A stretch of 17,137 bases of DNA from Campylobacterota bacterium (GCA_013153825.1 JAADDP010000070.1:1-17137); one strand, 5' to 3'; positions 8,321 through 15,713 are shown, numbered from the stretch's first letter. Numbers and translations are program-made. Notes: generated by a model from the letters alone, not told the origin.

Positions 8321-9160
8321 TTAAGGTACTCTAATGACTCTAATATCTGCACTACCTCTGAGCTTATCTATATAGTCCTTCATCACCTTCCCCTTCTGCT
8401 CCTGAAACCACCTCATCTCAACTTGACTCTTAACTATATCAAAGTTTGAGCCTCCACTCTGTTTAGATTTAGATTTTACAAAGTAGGCTATAAAGCCTCT
8501 ACCTGTATTGATGGGCTTTGTAAACTGACCCTCTGGAGTACTCTGGATAGTCTGAAATATATTTGGAGGTACATCTGAAGCACCTATCAATAGATTTTTT
8601 CTCACAACACCATCTATAACTCTCATGGGGTTGGATATCGCCTCTCTCAACTTAGATGATGACCTGCTACTATATGCTATTACGCTTATTTGGGTCATTG
8701 GAGCTAAATTCTCAAAATTTCCCTTATGGGTCTGGTAGTATAGCTTCAAATCATCCTCAGTCGGTTTTACAATGAGTGGAACAATCTTCTCTATTATGAA
8801 CTTCTCTCTCTTTATGGCTAGAGCCACCTCCTCCCTATACTTTTGATAGCTGAAACCAGACTTGGCAACTACAGCTTTAAACCTCTCAATATCCATCCCC
8901 TTACTAGATGCAATCTCTCCAATTTTGGCATCTATCTCCTCATCAGAGACCTCTATATTCAACCTATTAAGCTCACTCTTCTCCAACCTATTCTGGATTA
9001 ACATCTCTATTGCCATCTTCTTGGATAGGTTGAATTTTCCCTCTACAGCCCTTATATCTAATGTGGTAATTGGCTCTCCATTCACATCAATTGCAATTGC
9101 ATCGATAACTTCACCATAAAATATAGAGATGGAGAGTGCCATTAATATAAATAGTCTCAT
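8321..9160 (-). CDS. SurA/PpiC-type periplasmic chaperone (parvulin-like domain)
   Basis: This is a predicted exported chaperone that would escort outer-membrane proteins through the periplasm. The first about 16-18 residues (MRLFILMALSISIFYGEV) form a signal peptide. Residues 20-130 match the SurA N-terminal chaperone fold, starting IDAIAIDVNGEPITTLDI and followed by helices with EMLIQNRLEKSEL. A parvulin-like segment spans about 150-232 and a C-terminal helix completes the fold, as in the about 270-residue SurA-like proteins of Campylobacter such as Cj1289 and PEB4. The parvulin part lacks the usual GGDLG stretch, so isomerase activity is doubtful. The ATG has AGG eight bases upstream and a TATAAT in the preceding spacer, so it probably heads the operon with sbcD, sbcC, ksgA and rnj. 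It shares no obvious pathway with them. Family assignment is firm; the exact orthologue is not. Confidence 0.85.
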   Translation of the reverse strand: MRLFILMALSISIFYGEVIDAIAIDVNGEPITTLDIRAVEGKFNLSKKMAIEMLIQNRLEKSELNRLNIEVSDEEIDAKIGEIASSKGMDIERFKAVVAKSGFSYQKYREEVALAIKREKFIIEKIVPLIVKPTEDDLKLYYQTHKGNFENLAPMTQISVIAYSSRSSSKLREAISNPMRVIDGVVRKNLLIGASDVPPNIFQTIQSTPEGQFTKPINTGRGFIAYFVKSKSKQSGGSNFDIVKSQVEMRWFQEQKGKVMKDYIDKLRGSADIRVIRVP

Positions 9161-9186
9161 ATTTAAAACCTATAAATTTATTTTCC

Positions 9187-9192
9187 ATTATA
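9187..9192 (-). promoter_or_regulatory. Candidate -10 box for the ppiC-sbcDC-ksgA-rnj operon
   Basis: TATAAT (minus strand) sits in the 44-base spacer between the phytase-like gene and the chaperone gene, 26 bases before the chaperone ATG. That would give a leader of about 20 bases containing the AGG ribosome site. No -35 is obvious, as is common in this phylum. Read-through from the upstream gene is also possible because no terminator hairpin is seen. Confidence 0.45.
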
Positions 9193-9204
9193 CATCATAA
9201 GAGT

Positions 9205-10134
9205 TTAAAAAGTTTCATCTACTCTAAAATATCTTAAGAGTGTCGATAAAAAGTAGTGTCCATTATTGTCAGAGACCATTAGATATCTACCCTTTCCAAC
9301 TCTTGCCAAACCCTCAAAGTTGTTATATCCCCAACCATCTCTACTACTAAACGTAGCAAGTAGCCTACTTTTACATATAACCTTCCCCCTGCAATCTTCT
9401 ATATATACCTTCTTGAGAGTGATATATAGAGGCTTGTAGAAGCTACTATAGGCTCTCTCCAGAACAAGAATATTCCCATCATCCATCACCTCAATAGCTG
9501 TAACTGCCGAATTCTTATACCTCTCAGTTAAAAAGTGCCACCTCTTACCACCGAGTGAGTAGATGGTCTGCAACCTCTTTTTATTACCTCGAATTGGATA
9601 CTCAGATGCCACCAAGATACCATACTTATGGTGGTAACATATCGCCTCAAACATCTTATTTCTACCCCTGAAGATACTCCTCTTACGTAAAAATTTTGGT
9701 ATCTCAATATTCTTTACAAGCCTCCCATCCCTTGCCAACATCTTAACTCTTGGCTGTCTCTCGAATGAGGCTATCAATCTACCTCTGCCATCTAGGGTTA
9801 GACCCTCGATATCTGGCTTTATAACCTTTCCCATAGGGGTTTTTATATGAACTCCCCCCAAATAATCGAGCTTTTTAATCTTTTTTTTTGAAAATTTAGC
9901 GTTAAATGTGTAGAGATAACCCCTATCTCCAACCATATACAATCGACTATTAACCCTATCATATGTCAAGTCAGAAACCCCGTCAAATGGAACTCCACCT
10001 CTTCTTGGAAATGATAATATCTTCTCTTCTAAAATTGTGATTCTGTTCTCTCTAGTCCCCTCGGCCTTCAACTCTGTAGCTGTACAGCCTGTAAGAAAAA
10101 GTTTAATAAGTAATAATATAATAATTTGTTTCAT
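9205..10134 (-). CDS. Phytase-like (esterase-like) beta-propeller lipoprotein
   Basis: This is a predicted lipoprotein of the 'esterase-like activity of phytase' family, a beta-propeller fold; enzymatic activity is not established for most members. The N-terminus MKQIIILLLIKLFLTGC is a type II signal peptide with lipobox LTGC, giving lipidated Cys17 and anchoring at the membrane. Repeated propeller-like elements are visible: GVSDLTYDRVNSRLYMVGDR, DIEGLTLDGRGRLIASFER, MFEAICYHHKYGILVASEYP and NFEGLARVGKGRYLMVSDNN, with the recurring (D/F)EG(L) motif of the family. Length (309 aa) fits. The start has no recognisable ribosome site, and a TATAAT ends only seven bases before the ATG, so the mRNA may be leaderless. 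It is divergent from minC. Substrate and role are unknown. Confidence 0.8.
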   Translation of the reverse strand: MKQIIILLLIKLFLTGCTATELKAEGTRENRITILEEKILSFPRRGGVPFDGVSDLTYDRVNSRLYMVGDRGYLYTFNAKFSKKKIKKLDYLGGVHIKTPMGKVIKPDIEGLTLDGRGRLIASFERQPRVKMLARDGRLVKNIEIPKFLRKRSIFRGRNKMFEAICYHHKYGILVASEYPIRGNKKRLQTIYSLGGKRWHFLTERYKNSAVTAIEVMDDGNILVLERAYSSFYKPLYITLKKVYIEDCRGKVICKSRLLATFSSRDGWGYNNFEGLARVGKGRYLMVSDNNGHYFLSTLLRYFRVDETF

Positions 10135-10141
10135 GTTAGAA

Positions 10142-10147
10142 ATTATA
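10142..10147 (-). promoter_or_regulatory. Candidate -10 box for the phytase-like lipoprotein gene
   Basis: TATAAT on the minus strand is followed by TTCTAAC and then the ATG. Transcription from this box would begin at or within a base or two of the start codon. Further upstream AT-rich boxes (for example a TATAAA) could serve instead. Confidence 0.35.
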
Positions 10148-10237
10148 ACCTATCTGATATAGAAATTTTATAAAAAAATTGATAATATAAACAAATTATT
10201 AATTTAAAAAAGTTAAAATGTTAATAAACTAATAGAT

Positions 10238-10243
10238 TATAAC
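10238..10243 (+). promoter_or_regulatory. Candidate -10 box for minCDE
   Basis: TATAAC lies 17 bases before the TTG start of minC, which would give a very short leader of about 10 bases carrying GGGAG. The preceding 60 bases are T/A-rich with no clear -35. The region 10135-10260 holds no gene. Confidence 0.4.
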
Positions 10244-10260
10244 AGTATAGGGAGTCTATA

Positions 10261-10893
10261 TTGCAAAATAAACAGTATTCTGTGAAGGTTCTTGAGTGTA
10301 ACATAGATAGTGAAGATGAGTTTATACAGTTCTTTGAGACAAACTATACCCTATTTAAAGACCACTTAATTGTTATAAATGGTGAAATTAGTGAAAAAAT
10401 TAGAGAGTATCTAAACTCAAAATCGCTACTATTCGCAAATAACTTAAAGCTCCCTAAAGGGAGAACCAGAAGGGCGATTGAGCAGGAACTTTTAGCCGAG
10501 AGAAGAGAGCATAAGATTGAGAAGCTTATGGCTCAACTGGAGATAGAGAAGCTCTCAAATAGACTTCAAAACAACCTTAGGGTTCATGATAGAATAGTTA
10601 GAAGTGGGAAAGAGTTAAATATAGATGGAGATTTGCTACTGCTGAGCAGGGTTAATAGTGGAGCTATAATATATGTATCTGGTAACTTCATAGCCACAAA
10701 GATTGTGGAGGGGTTTGTATGGTGTAATGGAAACTTTATGATACTCTCAATATCTGCAAAGGCAAAAATTATGTTTAAGGGTGTTGAGCTAGATAATGAG
10801 TATCTTGTGGATGGTAGATTAAATAGAGTTGAGTATAAGGATAGAGAGATAGTTATAACCCCAGTATTTGAAAAGGAGATGATTTGGGCATAG
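10261..10893 (+). CDS. minC: Septum site-determining protein MinC
   Basis: MinC inhibits FtsZ polymerisation near the poles after recruitment to the membrane by MinD. The 210-residue protein has a divergent N-terminal FtsZ-inhibitory domain (about 1-95, including FETNYTLFKDHLIVINGEI), a Glu/Arg-rich linker (about 80-105), and a recognisable C-terminal beta-helix domain from about 107: VRSGKELNIDGDLLLLSRV then VNSGAIIYVSGNFIATKIVEG. These match the MinC pattern of a 'R-SGQ' start, 'GDL-VLG-V-GAEV-A-GNI' rungs and Gly-rich turns. The start is TTG, supported by GGGAG six bases upstream; no better ATG is nearby. It overlaps minD by 10 bases. Some Campylobacterota such as Campylobacter lack an obvious minC, so its presence is informative. 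Identification rests on the C-terminal domain plus operon context. Confidence 0.88.
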   Translation: MQNKQYSVKVLECNIDSEDEFIQFFETNYTLFKDHLIVINGEISEKIREYLNSKSLLFANNLKLPKGRTRRAIEQELLAERREHKIEKLMAQLEIEKLSNRLQNNLRVHDRIVRSGKELNIDGDLLLLSRVNSGAIIYVSGNFIATKIVEGFVWCNGNFMILSISAKAKIMFKGVELDNEYLVDGRLNRVEYKDREIVITPVFEKEMIWA

Positions 10894-11699
10894 TAATTGC
10901 GATAATTAGTGGAAAGGGTGGTGTTGGAAAGACCACTGCAGTTGCCAATCTAGGGTTGGGAATTTCAAAACATGGAAAATCGTGTGCCGTTGTAGATTTT
11001 GATATAGGGCAGAGAAATTTAGATATGATTCTGGGTCTTGAGAATAGAGTTGTATATGATATTGTTCAAGTTATGGATGGAGAGGCCACACTACAACAGG
11101 CTCTTATCAAGAGTAAATCTACAGATAATTTAAGATTTTTAGCAGCTTCACAGACAAAAGATAAGAGGGTTCTCAACTCCCAAAAGGTATATAGATTAAT
11201 CCAAGAGCTAAAAGAGAATTTTGAATATGTTATATTGGACTCACCTGCAGGTATTGAGAGTGGCTTTGAACACACAATAGAGTTTGCAGATGCAGCCATA
11301 ATAGTTGTAAATCCGGAGGTATCATCAATTAGAGATGCAGATAGGGCGATAGGAATATTAGATTCAAAATCTCAAAAAGTGAAAGATGGTGGAGAGGTGG
11401 CCAAATATCTAATTATCAATAGAATTGTCCCATATATGGTTCAGAGTGGAGAGATGTTGAGAAGTGAAGATATTTTAGATATTCTAAATATTAGATTGAT
11501 AGGTAAGATTCCTGAGGATAGTGGAGTGATAGATGCCTCAAATCAAGGAAAACCTGTCATATTGGATAAGAACTCCATAGCTGGTCAAGCATATGAAAGA
11601 ATATCGGCCAGATTGTGTGGAAAGAAGGTTGATATGAAAGATATAGAGTCATCTTCAGATACAAGCCTATTGAAAAAAATTGCAGGTATATTTAAATAA
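10884..11699 (+). CDS. minD: Septum site-determining ATPase MinD
   Basis: MinD is a ParA/MinD-type ATPase that binds the inner membrane as an ATP dimer, recruits MinC, and is released by MinE. The N-terminus reads GIVIAIISGKGGVGKTT, containing the deviant Walker A with signature lysine. Next come VDFDIGQRNLDMILGLENR and the switch YVILDSPAGIESG. The C-terminus SLLKKIAGIFK is the short amphipathic helix that inserts in the membrane. Length (271 aa) is standard. The start is TTG at 10884, chosen because AGGAG lies five bases upstream and translation begins exactly at the conserved sequence; the nearby ATG is in minC's frame. The gene overlaps minC by 10 bases and minE by one (TAATG), so all three are coupled. 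Confidence 0.97.
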   Translation: MGIVIAIISGKGGVGKTTAVANLGLGISKHGKSCAVVDFDIGQRNLDMILGLENRVVYDIVQVMDGEATLQQALIKSKSTDNLRFLAASQTKDKRVLNSQKVYRLIQELKENFEYVILDSPAGIESGFEHTIEFADAAIIVVNPEVSSIRDADRAIGILDSKSQKVKDGGEVAKYLIINRIVPYMVQSGEMLRSEDILDILNIRLIGKIPEDSGVIDASNQGKPVILDKNSIAGQAYERISARLCGKKVDMKDIESSSDTSLLKKIAGIFK

Positions 11700-11935
11700 T
11701 GTTCGATTTATGGAGAAGAAAGAGAAGTGCATCTGTGGCGAAAAATAGGTTAAGTATTGCCATCATGTCCGATCGTGGTGGAGATAAGTACCCTTTCATG
11801 GATGAACTTAAGAGTGAAATTGTGGCAGTTGTAAAGAGATATATGGGTGTTAGAAGTGTTGAGGTGAAGAAAGAGGTTGATGGGAATATTGAAGCTATAT
11901 CGATAGATGTTCTCCTAGATATACATAGAACTTAA
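11699..11935 (+). CDS. minE: Cell division topological specificity factor MinE
   Basis: MinE stimulates MinD ATPase and drives its cycling so that MinCD is kept away from midcell. The 78-residue protein begins MFDLWRRKRSAS, an amphipathic membrane-targeting segment. It continues with KNRLSIAIMSDRGG, the MinD-binding contact strand/helix typical of MinE, and the C-terminal dimerisation and topological-specificity domain (MDELKSEIVAVVKRYM through ISIDVLLDIHR). It is about ten residues shorter than E. coli MinE, normal for small family members. The ATG overlaps the minD stop (TAATG), and there is little independent ribosome site, so it probably depends on re-initiation. Confidence 0.95.
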   Translation: MFDLWRRKRSASVAKNRLSIAIMSDRGGDKYPFMDELKSEIVAVVKRYMGVRSVEVKKEVDGNIEAISIDVLLDIHRT

Positions 11936-11954
11936 ATATAGTTGTGAACTATCC

Positions 11955-11970
11955 CCGCCATAAATGGCGG
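11955..11970. terminator. Candidate bidirectional terminator hairpin between minE and glnB
   Basis: CCGCCA-TAAA-TGGCGG forms a six-pair GC-rich stem with a four-base loop in the 64-bp spacer between two convergent transcripts. An outer AACT/AGTT pairing (11947-11950 and 11971-11974) could extend it across a bulge. Such a GC stem stands out in this AT-rich spacer. The T-run after the stem is short on either strand (TTTAT on plus, weak on minus), so termination efficiency is uncertain. Confidence 0.6.
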
Positions 11971-11999
11971 AGTTTATCAGAAAATTTAAATTATGGCTA

Positions 12000-12356
<357 letters not shown>

Positions 12357-12366
12357 TTATAAGTTA

Positions 12367-12383
12367 TTGAGGAGGCTCCTCAA
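12367..12383 (-). promoter_or_regulatory. GC-rich hairpin between amt and glnB
   Basis: The minus strand reads TTGAGGAGCCTCCTCAA, a perfect 8-bp inverted repeat around one central base. As RNA it folds into a six-pair stem with a five-base loop, beginning one base after the amt stop codon. Flanking TTATAA copies on each side can also pair. No T-run follows, so it is more likely an mRNA-stability or processing element, or a partial attenuator, than a true terminator. The glnB ribosome site lies 16 to 21 bases past the stem and stays free. Confidence 0.55.
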
Positions 12384-12384
12384 A

Positions 12385-13695
12385 TTATAAATTGAAACCT
12401 CTCTCACCATGAATAGACTCATCTAAGCCAATCTCTTCTGTCTCCTCATCAACTCTTGCACCACCAGTAAGAGCAGATGCTATAAAATATACTAAAACTG
12501 TTCCGATTAGAGTCCATCCACCCACAATTATAACAGATTTAATTTGAACAATAAATTGCCCCACTCTATCTCCATGCTCTTTTAGAGGTCCATCCCATAG
12601 AAGATCCTTATCACTTAGTGCTAAAACACCTGTAGCCAATGCACCCCATAGACCAGCTAGGAAGTGGATACCGAAAGCATCTAGTGAGTCATCATATCCC
12701 AGCCTCTTCTTTAAACCTACAACACCAAAGAAACCTATCAAAGCTCCAACAAACCCTATTATAATTGAGCCGTTAATACTTACAAATCCAGCAGCTGGTG
12801 TTATTGCAACAAGACCAGAAACTATACCTGAAGCCAACCCCAACAGTGTAGGTTTCTTATAGATAATCCACTCAATGATTAACCATGTCAATCCAGCTAC
12901 TGATGTGGCTACAGTTGTTGTCAATAGGGCTACACCGGCAATGGCATTGGCACCAAATGCACTACCTGCATTGAATCCATACCATCCAAACCAGAGTAGA
13001 GCAGCACCAACTGCAGTAAATATTATACTAAATGGTTTTAGGATAATTCTAGGGTATCCTCTCCTCTTTCCAACTAAGATTGCAAATATTAACCCTGCCA
13101 ATCCACCATTCATATGGACAACAGTTCCACCAGCAAAATCTAAAGCTCCATCATCAAATAGTAGTGCTCCATCTCCTCCCCAAACCATATGGGCTATTGG
13201 TGCATATACGATTAGACCCCATAGAGCAACAATAACCATCCATGTTGAGAACTTCATTCTTCCAATTACAGAACCACTAGCTATCGCTACCGTAATCGCT
13301 GCGAATGTCCCTTGAAAAGCGATAAATACATATGTTGGATATGTACCACTCAAATCTGTCCACTTTGTCCCACTCAACATCATATTTGAGAAGTTTCCTA
13401 TAAAGTTCTGAATATGCTCACTCTCATTTGTCCCAAATGCGATTGAGTACCCCGCAACAATCCAGACTAGAAATGCCAATACGAAGGCACCCATAACCAT
13501 CGTAAATGTATTTAGGGCATTTCTACTTCTTGTCATCCCTGCATAGAATAGTGCCAAACCTGCCGGAGTCATCAACAGTACAAGTGCTGTAGATATCATC
13601 ATCCACGCCGTATCTCCACTATCCAGCTTATCCTCTGCAAATGTCAATATAGGCAGAGATAGAGCTGTCACAAGTGTAAAAAGTTTGTTTCTCAT
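12385..13695 (-). CDS. amt: Ammonium transporter (Amt family)
   Basis: Amt is a trimeric inner-membrane channel that recruits ammonium and conducts NH3/NH4+ into the cell. The 436-residue protein opens with a cleavable signal-like helix (to about residue 20, LTFAEDKLDSGD) and then eleven predicted membrane helices. Key residues are visible: LDFAGGTVVHMNGG with D186 and pore H194, GIHFLAGLWG with the second pore H344, and AFQGTFAAIT with a phenylalanine-gate segment near 127-131. The C-terminal tail DESIHGERGFNL is the conserved cytosolic region that contacts PII. The ATG has GGAG upstream and an extended -10 further up. It is followed by glnB, consistent with co-expression of channel and regulator, and is divergent from the porin gene. 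The order amt then glnB is the reverse of the common glnK-amtB order. Confidence 0.96.
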   Translation of the reverse strand: MRNKLFTLVTALSLPILTFAEDKLDSGDTAWMMISTALVLLMTPAGLALFYAGMTRSRNALNTFTMVMGAFVLAFLVWIVAGYSIAFGTNESEHIQNFIGNFSNMMLSGTKWTDLSGTYPTYVFIAFQGTFAAITVAIASGSVIGRMKFSTWMVIVALWGLIVYAPIAHMVWGGDGALLFDDGALDFAGGTVVHMNGGLAGLIFAILVGKRRGYPRIILKPFSIIFTAVGAALLWFGWYGFNAGSAFGANAIAGVALLTTTVATSVAGLTWLIIEWIIYKKPTLLGLASGIVSGLVAITPAAGFVSINGSIIIGFVGALIGFFGVVGLKKRLGYDDSLDAFGIHFLAGLWGALATGVLALSDKDLLWDGPLKEHGDRVGQFIVQIKSVIIVGGWTLIGTVLVYFIASALTGGARVDEETEEIGLDESIHGERGFNL

Positions 13696-13725
13696 AGACT
13701 CTTTTCTCCTTTAAAATTTTATATT

Positions 13726-13734
13726 AGTATAGCA
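13726..13734 (-). promoter_or_regulatory. Candidate extended -10 promoter of amt-glnB
   Basis: The minus strand carries TGCTATACT, a match to the extended -10 pattern TGnTATAAT with one mismatch, ending 30 bases before the amt ATG. The leader would be about 24 bases and include AAGGAG. No sigma-54 (GG-N10-GC) pattern was seen in the spacer, so control by sigma-54/NtrC is not supported here. Confidence 0.45.
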
Positions 13735-13872
13735 GTTTGAGATACCCTTTCATCTATTTTTATGCTCAAAAAATAGGCAATTATTTATGAATAAGTTAAA
13801 TAAAAAATTATTATTATTTATAAAAATATTTTTAATATACCATATTACTTTTCTACACAGAGATTTACAATG

Positions 13873-13907
13873 CCCAAAATATATAGAATTTATATAGATT
13901 TGTTGGG
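13873..13907. repeat. Nested inverted repeat upstream of the porin promoter
   Basis: CCCAA (13873-13877) and TTGGG (13903-13907) are inverted, with an inner TATATA-gaatt-TATATA dyad (13880-13896) between them. The longer arms TGCCCAAAATAT and the reverse complement of ATTTGTTGGGTA agree at 9 of 12 positions. The right arm lies between the -35 and -10 positions of the porin promoter, so this could be an operator for the porin or for the divergent amt. No known regulator is recognised. Confidence 0.4.
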
Positions 13908-13919
13908 TATATTTTCCAC

Positions 13920-13925
13920 TATAAT
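13920..13925 (+). promoter_or_regulatory. Candidate -10 box of the porin gene
   Basis: A consensus TATAAT lies 30 bases before the porin ATG. It is preceded by a T-rich stretch (TATATTTT) typical of Campylobacterota promoters and followed by a leader of about 24 bases with AAGGAG. This arrangement suits a strongly expressed outer-membrane protein. Confidence 0.6.
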
Positions 13926-13955
13926 ATCTTGAGTAATAAATACAAAGGAGTATAT

Positions 13956-15125
13956 ATGAAATTTACCAGAGTTGGACTAATGGCAATATTGGCACTTAGT
14001 GGAGCAGTGGCAGATGGTAGCTCTTCTAAAATTACGGGAGAGGCTAGACTATTCTATGGAACTACAGATGGTGGAGATGGAGACCTTCTAGATAAAGGCT
14101 CAAGCTATGGAGATAGTGCATTCAACATAAGATATCAGAGAGGTGTAAAAGATGGTGTAACTATAAATGCAGGAGTTACAGGGGTATCAACCTTAGGGTT
14201 GGAGAACGATTTGGTATCTGCCACTTGGGTTGACCATGATGGTGGAGTTGATGATGTTGTATGGATAGATACTGCAAATATTCAGATAGATGCAGGAAAG
14301 ACAACTTTTATTGTTGGACGACAGCAACTAGATACCCCATTCTTTAAATCTGAAACTTGGAATATCGCTCCAAACACATTTGATGCAGCTGTAGCTGTAA
14401 ATAGTAATATTCCAGATACAAAGATTATAGGTGCGTGGGTTGGAAGAGGAAATGGAGAGGGTGGATATGTAGTGAGAGCAAAAAATATTGGTGGAGGAAT
14501 GCACGCCTTTACAGAAGCCAATAAACCTGCATACGCTTTTGGTTTAATAAATGAGTCTATACCAAATACAACTATGCAGGGGTGGTACTACAATATTCCA
14601 ACAGTGGCTACTGCATATTGGGTTCAAGCTGATGCGAAGATTGCAAATGGATTGAGCCTAGGACTACAATATGCAGGAGCTGAAGCAGAAGTTGAGGATG
14701 ATGGAAGTAACGCCTTTGGTGTAAAAGTGGGATATGAGAGTGATATGGTATCTGCCTATGGGGCATACTCAAAGAGGAATGATGAGGGTGCAATAGATGT
14801 ATCGAATATAGCTACTGGACATGGTGCATCTCAATCTAGCCTATATACAGAGGCGTGGTGGAATTATGGATTTGTCGGCTCAAATGATGCATCATCTATA
14901 GCTGTTGGTGCAAACTTTAATGCTGGAGTGGCAGATTTAGGTCTGCAGTATGTGACGGTTGATACTGGAGATAATGAAAATGATATGAGTGAGATTGCTC
15001 TAACTCTTGAGAAGGAGGTTGGGCCTCTAAATGCCACAGTGGCATTCATAAATACAGATGCAGATGATGATGCTATAGATGGAAATACTCTACAAATCTA
15101 TCTAACTGCACCATTCTCCCTATAG
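13956..15125 (+). CDS. Outer-membrane porin (Campylobacterota Opr family)
   Basis: This is a predicted beta-barrel porin allowing passive entry of small solutes. The 389-residue precursor begins MKFTRVGLMAILALSGAVA with likely cleavage before D20. The mature chain consists of alternating amphipathic strands with acidic Gly/Asp loops, and carries the GEARLFYGTTDGG start and FIVGRQQLDTPFF segment seen in the Opr porins of sulfur-oxidising Campylobacterota. It ends IYLTAPFSL, a hydrophobic final strand. The start is the ATG at 13956, five bases after AAGGAG; an in-frame TTG at 13929 would extend it but would put extra residues before the signal peptide. The gene is monocistronic with its own promoter and divergent from amt. 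Its TAG interlocks with the coaE stop in CTATAG. A terminator is not seen before coaE, but a hairpin follows within the coaE 3' end. Solute specificity is unknown. Confidence 0.85.
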   Translation: MKFTRVGLMAILALSGAVADGSSSKITGEARLFYGTTDGGDGDLLDKGSSYGDSAFNIRYQRGVKDGVTINAGVTGVSTLGLENDLVSATWVDHDGGVDDVVWIDTANIQIDAGKTTFIVGRQQLDTPFFKSETWNIAPNTFDAAVAVNSNIPDTKIIGAWVGRGNGEGGYVVRAKNIGGGMHAFTEANKPAYAFGLINESIPNTTMQGWYYNIPTVATAYWVQADAKIANGLSLGLQYAGAEAEVEDDGSNAFGVKVGYESDMVSAYGAYSKRNDEGAIDVSNIATGHGASQSSLYTEAWWNYGFVGSNDASSIAVGANFNAGVADLGLQYVTVDTGDNENDMSEIALTLEKEVGPLNATVAFINTDADDDAIDGNTLQIYLTAPFSL

Positions 15126-15713
15126 AGAGCCATTAAGAGTATCAACTACTCTTAAACTCTCAACCCTCAAATTTTCAAAATCACCACTATTATCGATAAT
15201 ATATCTACCCAATCTCCTCTTCTCCTCAATATCAATCTGCGACTCTATCTTTAAAAGAGCCTCATCTCTGGATATACCATCCCTCCTCATAAGCCTCTCA
15301 AGCTGTATATCTTTAGGAGTATAGACAACTATCACCTCATCAATTTTATATCTTCCTGTCTCAAAGAAGAGAGGAATATCTACAATATATCTTCTTCCTA
15401 TACCATCCAGCTCTATAGATTTATCTAAAATATCTCTATATACGAGAGGGTGGATAAGAGATTCAAGTCTCCTCTTTGCTCCACTATTACTAAATATCAA
15501 CCTACCAAGCTCTCTACGGTTGACCTCTCCACTATCAAGTATATACTCCTCTCCAAAGATATCAGATATGGCTCTCGACTCTCTATCCAATATGGAGTGA
15601 ACTATCATATCTGCATCTATAATATCAAATCCAGACTCTCTAAATATCTCTGAAACGCTACTCTTACCTGTAGCAATTCCACCTGTCAATGCTACGGCAT
15701 ACCTAAAGTTCAT
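15120..15713 (-). CDS. coaE: Dephospho-CoA kinase
   Basis: CoaE performs the last step of coenzyme A synthesis, phosphorylating the 3'-hydroxyl of dephospho-CoA with ATP in the cytoplasm. The 197-residue protein (family norm about 200) starts MNFRYAVALTGGIATGKSSV, a P-loop GGIATGKS at 11-18. It has IIDADMIVH with D33 in the substrate site, the HPLVYRDI segment, DIPLFFETG, and the lid region around RLMRRDGISRDEALLKIESQ. The ATG directly abuts the TAG of the upstream 121-residue gene with no spacing and no good ribosome site, so translation is probably coupled. The 3' end overlaps the convergent porin gene by six bases. Confidence 0.95.
   Translation of the reverse strand: MNFRYAVALTGGIATGKSSVSEIFRESGFDIIDADMIVHSILDRESRAISDIFGEEYILDSGEVNRRELGRLIFSNSGAKRRLESLIHPLVYRDILDKSIELDGIGRRYIVDIPLFFETGRYKIDEVIVVYTPKDIQLERLMRRDGISRDEALLKIESQIDIEEKRRLGRYIIDNSGDFENLRVESLRVVDTLNGSL
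15125..15161. terminator. Hairpin inside the coaE 3' end, just downstream of the porin stop
   Basis: TTAAGAGTA-TCAAC-TACTCTTAA (15133-15155) is a perfect 9-bp stem with a five-base loop. An outer GAGAG/CTCTC pairing (15125-15129 and 15157-15161) extends it across small bulges. On the plus strand it starts at the last base of the porin stop codon, the expected place for a 3' end structure. On the minus strand it encodes the last residues of CoaE. No T-run follows on plus, so it may protect the porin mRNA 3' end rather than terminate by itself. Confidence 0.45.

Noticed and set aside
12875..13315. 146-codon plus-strand open frame inside amt
   Set aside because: Antisense to conserved Amt membrane helices; the Ala/Asn/Pro-rich product is what reversed Amt codons give.
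13696..13955. Sigma-54 promoter or NtrC sites upstream of amt
   Set aside because: No GG-N10-GC element was found on the amt strand; an extended -10 sigma-70-like box explains the start better.
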